A stretch of DNA of 64,000 bases from the NCBI RefSeq assembly GCF_958298935.1, contig NC_084938.1:7757501-7821500 (forward strand). Direction: 5' to 3'. This DNA comes from Phragmites australis (Eukaryota > Streptophyta > Magnoliopsida > Poales > Poaceae). Every line of letters begins with the position of its first letter. The first letter of the stretch is position 1. The notes below the pieces were generated by a model that did no database searches, was not told the origin of the DNA, and saw nothing but the letters and a program-made list of their open reading frames with translations. The position numbers and the translations under genes were made by a program. Below, piece after piece: positions 58,685 through 64,000 of the stretch.

Positions 58685-60292
58685 TCAACTTAGGCGGGCG
58701 GAAGCCCCCGGCCTAGTTGACCTGAGCCTGCAAATATGGCCATCTACGGGAAGAACTTGCGCAGGTGCTCGATGTTCCACGAGTTGGGAGCGGTTGCCCG
58801 TCTTCTGCAGCCAGCCGGAAGGAGCCTTCTCGCGGGACACACCGATCACGGTAAAGGGGCCCTCCCACATAGGGGACAGTTTATTCCTTCCTTCGCGTGA
58901 TTGGACGCATCGGAGAACTAGATCCCCCACCTCTAGAGACCGGGCCCGGACGTGACGCTGATGGTAGCGCCGCAAGCTTTGCTGGTAGCGGGCTGCTCGG
59001 ACGGCGGCACGCCGCCGGCGCTCTTCCAAATAGTCGACGTCGTCGCGCCTTTGCTGCTCCTGTTCACCTTCAGAGTAGGCATGCACCCGAGGGGAGCCTA
59101 GAGTGAGCTCGGAGGGAAGAACCGCCTTAGCGCCGTACACAAGGAAGAAAGGAGTCTCCCCGGTAGTGCGACTTGGCGTGGTCCGGTTGGCCCATAGCAC
59201 GGCAGGCAGCTCGTCGATCCACCCTTTCCCGTACTTTGCGAGCACGTTGTAGGTCCGAGTTTTGAGCCCCTTCAATATCTCCGCGTTGGCGCGCTTGACT
59301 TGCCCATTGCTCCGAGGATGAGCGACAGAGGCGAAGCAGAGCTTGATACCGAGGTCTTCGCAGTAGTCCCCGAACAGGGCACTTGTGAACTGAGTGCTAT
59401 TGTCGGTGATGATCCGGTTCAGGACACTAAAGCGACTGGTGATACCGCGGATAAACTGGAGCGCCATGTTCTTGGTCACCTTGACGACTGGAACTGCCTC
59501 CGGCCACTTGGTGAATTTGTTGATGGCGACATAGAGGTACTCATAGCCCCCGATTGCTCGGGAGAATGGACCCAGAATGTCCAGCCCCCAGACCGCGAAA
59601 GGCCATGACAGGGGGAAGGTTTGAAGAGCCTGAGCTGGCTGGTGAATCTTCTTTGTGTGGAACTGGCACGCTCTGCAGCGCCGAACCAGCTCGGAAGCAT
59701 CCTGGAGGGCTGTAGGCCAGTAGAAACCTTGCCGGAAGGCCTTCCCGACCAACGTGCGGAACGATGCATGGCCATTGCACTCGCCCTCGTGGACCTCAGC
59801 GAGAAGCTCGCCGCCTTCTGCCCGGGAGATGCATTTCAGGAGAATGCCACCTGCGCTACGCCGGTAGAGATCCCCATCTACTATGGCATAGCGTTTGGAC
59901 TGCCGAGCAACTCTTTCGGCAGAAGCCTCATCCCCGAGGAGGAACTTTTCCTTCAAGTACCCTCGGATCTCGTCCATCCACGAAGTATCTTGAGAACAAT
60001 CAGCAAGCGCAGCGCACTCGCCGGACGGCGGCACCCTGTCTGGGCTTCCCACTGAGGGCGCCGCCGGGGTCCCCTGAATTAAGCTCGAGGTTTCCCCTTC
60101 GTCCTGTTCGGCAGGCAGGACGGAAGGCCGTGTGAGTCTTTCTTCAAAGACTCCGGCAGAGACGTGCGCACGGGAGGAGGCCAGGCGGGAGAGGTCGTCG
60201 GCCAGAGCGTTGTCACGGTGAGGGATGTACCGCAGCTCCAGGCCGTCGAAGCGCTCCTCCAGCTTCTTGACTGCCGCCACGTACGCCGTCAT
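58685..60292 (-). CDS. Integrase of the Tat element (catalytic Glu lost)
   Basis: 535 open residues on the minus strand. The first 35 are the end of RNase H (RYIPHRDNALADDLSR). The zinc-binding domain has His168, His175, Cys206, Cys209. The core has Asp238 (WGLDILGPF) and Asp297 (TDNSTQF), but the expected catalytic Glu in NGQVER is Lys333 (NGQVKRAN), explained by one G-to-A change. A C-terminal domain with GDLVLR and KLSPMWEGPFTV follows. This copy should be unable to integrate although its frame is open. The true protein is part of a polyprotein, so the ATG used here is only the first Met after a stop. Confidence 0.85.
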   Translation of the reverse strand: MTAYVAAVKKLEERFDGLELRYIPHRDNALADDLSRLASSRAHVSAGVFEERLTRPSVLPAEQDEGETSSLIQGTPAAPSVGSPDRVPPSGECAALADCSQDTSWMDEIRGYLKEKFLLGDEASAERVARQSKRYAIVDGDLYRRSAGGILLKCISRAEGGELLAEVHEGECNGHASFRTLVGKAFRQGFYWPTALQDASELVRRCRACQFHTKKIHQPAQALQTFPLSWPFAVWGLDILGPFSRAIGGYEYLYVAINKFTKWPEAVPVVKVTKNMALQFIRGITSRFSVLNRIITDNSTQFTSALFGDYCEDLGIKLCFASVAHPRSNGQVKRANAEILKGLKTRTYNVLAKYGKGWIDELPAVLWANRTTPSRTTGETPFFLVYGAKAVLPSELTLGSPRVHAYSEGEQEQQRRDDVDYLEERRRRAAVRAARYQQSLRRYHQRHVRARSLEVGDLVLRCVQSREGRNKLSPMWEGPFTVIGVSREKAPSGWLQKTGNRSQLVEHRAPAQVLPVDGHICRLRSTRPGASARLS

Positions 60293-60924
60293 TTGAGGAT
60301 CCGTGCACTGGTACTCTTTAGATACCTGGTTGACAACCAGCTAGGAGTCTCCCTTGACCAGGAGGCGATGAATCCTGAGGCCCACCACGGCTCGAAGGCC
60401 GGCGATGAGGCCCTCATATTCCACCATGTTGTTGGATGCGCGGAACTGCAGTTGCACGACATACTGGAGTTCTTCACCCGTAGGGGAGGTGAGAACCACT
60501 CCAGCCCCCGTACCTTTCAGCGTGAGGGAACCATCGAAATGCATAATCCAGTACCCGGGCGCATCGTGCCCGGGATATGAGGAGATTTCTTCTTGGACGA
60601 CCTCAGGGACGGGCGTCCACTCTGCCACGAAGTCAGAGAGCGCCTGGCTTTTGATCGCCTGGCGGCTAACAAAGTGCAGGTCGAACTCCGCCAGTTTCAC
60701 CGCCCACTTGACTACACGCCCGGTGCCTTCTCGGTTCCGGAGGATGGGCCCCGTTGGGTACGTGGTAACCATTGAGACCTTGTGTGCCTGGAAGTAGTCG
60801 CGCAGCTTCCGGGAAGCGATGAGCACGGCGTAGAGCAGCTTCTGAGCCTGGGGGTACCTTGTCTTGGCCTCCCGGAGGACTTCACTGACAAAGTACACCG
60901 GTCGCTGTACCCGGCGAACCCGGA
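60293..60924 (-). pseudogene. RNase H region of the Tat element
   Basis: The minus strand reads the RT connection ([19 protein letters not shown]), then [11 protein letters not shown] and the second RNase [36 protein letters not shown] and LLVKGDS. A TAG follows KGDS at about 60,341 where Gln is expected (SQL in relatives), after which VNQVSKEYQC continues into the integrase frame. RNase H removes RNA from the cDNA hybrid. Confidence 0.8.
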
Positions 60925-61158
60925 TTGCGGCTTCACCTGAGGGCCTGCTACAGCCCCTGGCTCGGCGACGTGGTCAGGGCTGACCGGGTGCTCGGGCTCT
61001 ACTCCCTGGTCGGGAAGAGCCAAGTGCTCGGATTTGACCCCCTGCTCGGGGGGAACCGAGTGCTCGGGCTCGACCCCCTGCTCGGGGGGAGCCACGAGGA
61101 CGGGGGAGTGCTCGGGGGCGGCCGGGAGCTGGGACCCGGCACCTGACCCCGCGCACTC
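60925..61158 (-). repeat. Tandem-repeat insertion between RT and RNase H
   Basis: About 75 residues of repeated EHSVPPEQGVEPEH-type sequence lie between LVVERDE and the [12 protein letters not shown] block, which are almost adjacent in relatives. The DNA repeats GTGCTCGG.CTCGACCCCC and CTGCTCGGGGGGAACCGA at about 39-bp spacing and contains the same CCGAG.GCTCGG words as the LTR block. A frameshift lies at its downstream edge near 60,925. Confidence 0.7.
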
Positions 61159-62196
61159 ATCGCGCTCCACCACCAGCACCATGCTTACGACCTGAGGAGT
61201 GGCCGACACGTAGAGTAGCAGTGGCTCGCCTTCGGACGGGGTCACCAGCACGGGTGGTGAGGTGAGATACTTCTTCAGATCGCGGAAGGCCTGCTCGGCC
61301 TCCAGCGTCCAGTCGAAATGACCAGTCTTCTTCAGAAGCTTGAAGAGGGGGAGCCCCCACGCCCCAAGTTTGGAGATGAAGCGTTCGAGGGCCGCCATGC
61401 AGCTGGCGAGATGTTGAACCTCCTTAAATCGAGCCGGGGGTCGCATCTGCTGGATGGCCCGGATCTTCTCTGGATTGGCCTCTATCCCTCGGCTGGAAAA
61501 CAAGAAACCGAGGAGCTTGCCCGCAGGTACCCCAAAGACATACTTCTCGGGGTTGAGCTTCAGGCGGGTAGTGCGGAGACTATTGAAAGTCTCGGCAAGG
61601 TCTTCGAGCAGGGTGGCGCGGTCTCGGGACTTGACCACGAGATCGTCGATGTAGGCCTCGACGTTGCGGCCAACCTGGGAATCAAGGGTGATGTGGATAG
61701 CGCGCTGGAAGGAAGACCCAGCGTTGCGCAAACTAAAAGGCATCGACATATAGCAATAAGTCCCCACCGGAGTGGTAAAAGCAGTTTTTTCTTCATCCTC
61801 TACGGCCATACGAATCTGGTGATAACCAGAGTTTGCATCTAAAAAACACAAAAGATCACATCCTGCGGTTGCATCTACAATTTGATCTATGTGGGGTAAA
61901 GGAAAAGGATCTTTGGGGCAAGCCTTATTTAGATCGGTGTAGTCCACGCACATGCGGAGCTTGCTGTTGGCCTTCGGGACGATAACTGGGTTTGCCAACC
62001 ACTCGGGGTGGAGAACCTCTCGGATAAATCTGGTGTCAAGGAGCTTGCTGACCTGCTCCCGGATGAACTCCTGGCACTCGGGCGCCTGCCGCCGGACCTT
62101 CTGCTTCACCGGGCGTGCGTCCGGGCACACAGCCAGGTGGTGCTCGATCACCTCCCTAGGGATCCCGGGCATATCGAACGGCTGCCATGCAAACAC
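61159..62196 (-). CDS. Reverse transcriptase of the Tat element
   Basis: The minus-strand frame holds the palm motifs in order: VIVPKANSKLRMCVDYTDLN, FLDANSGYHQI with Asp120, PFSLRNAGSSFQRA, YIDD (182-185, in VEAYIDDLVVKSRD) and the LNPEKYVFGVPAGKLLGF thumb-side block, numbered from 62,196. The catalytic aspartates are intact. PFSLRNAGSS deviates from the usual PFGLRNAGAT. The open frame continues through the repeat insertion to a nonsense tail ending at 60,712 because of the frameshift. It makes cDNA from element RNA in virus-like particles. Confidence 0.85.
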
Positions 62197-62412
62197 GTCG
62201 ACGTTAGTCCAGAGGAAGGCGACGAGCGCGCTTTCCTATTTACCGCCCAAGTCACCGCCGATTCGGACGACCTAGGAGGCGTCTTCGCCCACCACGACCT
62301 CCTTCGTAGGAACGGAGGTGTCGGCAGCGAGTCGGGGTTTGGATGTAGAGGGTCCCAGGCCCCCTGGATGACCTTTGACCTCGGCTCGGGCTGAGACCAA
62401 GGCCGAGTATAA
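62197..62412 (-). other. Protease/reverse transcriptase linker
   Basis: Poorly conserved, glycine- and arginine-rich when read in the pol frames; stops suggest frame damage. No domain seen. Confidence 0.4.
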
Positions 62413-62937
62413 CTACTCGGCGCAGGAGGCGGCGCTGCTGGTCTTGGCGGACACGGAGATGGGGCCCACTAGGCCCGGCATCTTGACCGTGAGGTACGCG
62501 TAATGCGTGACCACCATGAACCGAGCGAGCGCCAGGCACCCGAGGATGACATTGTAGGGGAGGGGGAGCTCCACGACGTCGAAGATGACGTTCTCCGTCC
62601 GGAAGTTGTCCCGGCTCCCGAATGTCACGGGCAACTCGACCTGCCCGAGGGGCAGGGAGTGCCCGGGGGTCACCCCGTAAAACGGGAGCGACGACTTTAG
62701 GCGCCTAGAGGGCACCTGCAGCTTCTCGAAAGCCTCCTTGGAGAGGAGGTTAAGGCCTGCTCCCCCGTCGATCAGCACCCTGCTGACCTTCATGTTGCAG
62801 ATGGTGAGGGACACTACCAGGGGTAGTCGCCCCACGCCTGCAGTACTGGCGGGGTGGTCGGCCAAGCTGAATGTGATCGGTGCGTCCGACCAGTTCAGAG
62901 GCCTCGCGGCCTCTTCACTCGGGGTCGCCGAGCACAC
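62413..62937 (-). CDS. Aspartic protease region of the Tat element
   Basis: Minus-strand frame with SRVLIDGGAGLNLLS, the aspartic-protease active site in the D-G-G form common in Tat elements, followed by YNVILGCLALARF, the ILG motif before the second lobe. It would cleave the gag-pol polyprotein. No ATG starts it; the frame continues upstream into gag, as expected of a polyprotein. Confidence 0.8.
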   Translation of the reverse strand: MCSATPSEEAARPLNWSDAPITFSLADHPASTAGVGRLPLVVSLTICNMKVSRVLIDGGAGLNLLSKEAFEKLQVPSRRLKSSLPFYGVTPGHSLPLGQVELPVTFGSRDNFRTENVIFDVVELPLPYNVILGCLALARFMVVTHYAYLTVKMPGLVGPISVSAKTSSAASCAE

Positions 62938-64000
62938 CTCACGCCGTATGGTTTTGACACTGCGGCGGGAGGAGGGCGTGTACGCGCCTCCGTCGATGAA
63001 GGCGACGGTGTGCTCAGGCTCCTGGAAGCCGAGTTCTGTGTTGTTGGGGGTGGCATCATCGTCGCCACCCCCGCGGAGCTCGTCGCGGTCCCTTTGGCGC
63101 TGCTCGACGAGGCCCTTGACCGTGCAGCACTCCGTGAGGTCATGCCATCTGGTCTGGTGGATCGGGCACCACTTCCCTGGCTCGGGCCCCGCAGGAGCAG
63201 GGGCCCTTGCTGGAGCGGGAGCCCTTGCGGGAGCCGGAGCCCTTGCAGGAGCCGGAGCTCTAGGAGGGGCTCGGGCCAGGGCTCTCGCGGGCGCAGGCCG
63301 TATATCGGCAGCCGCCCGACGTGCTTGCCGGCGGTCGGGCTCCTGGGCCGACCCACGGGCGGGGCCCTAGGCTGGCTCAACGGGGACGGCCTCGCGCCTC
63401 CTTCTCTTTTTCTTTTCCCACCTGTCGGAGCGGGAAGGACCTGGTTGATCGGCGGCGGGGTGCTCAGGGCGCGGAACATGCCAAGCCCGAGCTTCCACCG
63501 CCTTAGCGCACTTGTCGGCCAGCGCAAAAAGTTCCGCGGTGGTCTCGACCTCGTGCGTACCTAGCTTCTCGAGCATCCGCTCGTCGCGGACGCCCTGCTG
63601 GAAAGCGACAATTACAGCGTGGGGGGCTATCCGCGGGATAGTGTTGCGGACCTGACTGAAGCGCTGAATAAAGCGTCGTAGTGTCTCCCCCTCCTGCTAC
63701 TTGACGACATGGAGGTCGCACTCCAGGCCGGGGCGCATGAATGTGCCCTGAAAATTAGCCACGAACTGGTGGCAAAGATCATCCCAGGAGCTGATAGATC
63801 CTGGGGGTAAGTTCATAAGCCAAGAGCGGGCAGAGCCCCTCAAGGCAACATGAAAGCAGTTAGCCATCACCTTTTCGCTGCCACCAGCCGCCTGGACAGC
63901 GGTGGTGTAAATCTGGAGGAACTCGATGGGGTCGATGGACCCGTCGTACTTCTCTGGCAGCTCGGGGCGGAACTTAGTGGGCCATTTGACCCGGCGGAGC
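62938..64000 (-). pseudogene. Gag of the Tat element (partial, runs off the window)
   Basis: On the minus strand from the window end: RRVKWPTKFRPELPEKYDGS, PIEFLQIYTTAVQAAGG, GSARSWLMNLPPGSI, SWDDLCHQFVANFQGT and EGETLRRFIQRFSQVRNTI, the capsid domain of gypsy gag. Then EKLGTHEVETTAELFALADK and a basic stretch. A zinc-binding motif WCPIHQTRWHDLTECC lies near 63,125-63,175. A TAG interrupts after HVVK (about 63,696). An 18-bp minisatellite (GGGAGCCCTTGCGGGAGC-like, about four copies) lies at 63,190-63,270. Confidence 0.8.
63190..63270. repeat. 18-bp minisatellite in gag
   Basis: About four copies of a GGAGC(C)CTTGC.GGAGC unit in the linker between the basic region and the zinc-binding motif. 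Confidence 0.7.

Larger units (their letters stand above)
52068..64000 (-). mobile_element. Tat-type Ty3/gypsy element with antisense ORF (runs off window)
   Basis: From left to right: 3' LTR (52,068-53,511), plus-strand antisense ORF (54,043-57,080), repeat-bearing spacer, then minus-strand integrase, RNase H, reverse transcriptase, protease and gag. The 5' LTR lies outside. The LTR matches the solo LTR at 3488-5041. It carries fewer lesions than the other elements but still has in-frame stops, at least one frameshift and a missing integrase catalytic residue. Confidence 0.85.

Noticed and set aside
58671..58690. GGTAGCCCCCGGTC as an LTR/polypurine boundary next to integrase
   Set aside because: The matching LTR lies at 52,068-53,511 beyond the antisense ORF; the word is probably a second polypurine-like tract.

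Overview
This window is nuclear DNA from a grass (Poaceae). The evidence is a CONSTANS-like B-box/CCT gene of the grass single-B-box type, a plant USP-kinase receptor-like cytoplasmic kinase gene with many GT-AG introns, and dense nested plant LTR retrotransposons. I see two host genes, about 2 kb apart and convergent (35.8-42.4 kb). Nearly all other recognisable sequence is transposable elements, mostly decayed. I cannot name the species.

Layout. (1) 1-640 has no gene; 640-1800 is a candidate DNA transposon. (2) About 1.9-14.2 kb is an old minus-strand Ty3/gypsy element of the Tat type: LTR at 1.9-2.5 kb, antisense ORF remnants at 3.2-3.4 and 11.5-11.6 kb, integrase and RNase H at 12.4-14.2 kb. 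It is split by a gag-only LTR element (3381-11464), whose left LTR in turn holds a solo LTR (3488-5041) of another Tat family. (3) 14.2-16.3 kb is a dead Mutator-like transposase on the minus strand. (4) 17-21.9 kb holds a possible solo LTR, a dispersed repeat and a zinc-knuckle retroelement ORF remnant. (5) 21.9-30.7 kb is a second decayed Tat element on the minus strand with an antisense ORF on the plus strand. (6) 31.0-34.5 kb is a plus-strand Ty1/copia remnant. (7) 35.8-39.5 kb is the kinase gene; a 382-bp hAT-type MITE sits inside one of its coding exons. (8) 40.56-41.45 kb is a degenerate ~190-bp tandem array. (9) 41.5-42.4 kb is the CONSTANS-like gene (minus); a 1.1-kb hAT-like element and a tandemly duplicated host/LTR junction lie in its upstream region. 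(10) 43.9-48.8 kb is a minus-strand copia element whose gag/protease part seems to be replaced by GC-rich DNA. (11) 48.8-52.07 kb has no gene but holds clusters of ACGT-core motifs. (12) 52,068 to the window end is the youngest-looking element, a minus-strand Tat-type gypsy whose LTR matches the solo LTR at 3488-5041. It carries pol on the minus strand and, between pol and its 3' LTR, a plus-strand antisense ORF with its own TATA box and a GT-AG intron.

The two observations most worth following are the exonic MITE that separates the USP and kinase halves of the receptor-like kinase by an in-frame stop, and the antisense, intron-containing transcription unit in the Tat element. All three Tat elements share the layout of antisense ORF, spacer, then pol on the opposite strand. 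TE boundaries are exact only where a TG...CA end or target-site duplication is quoted; others are approximate.
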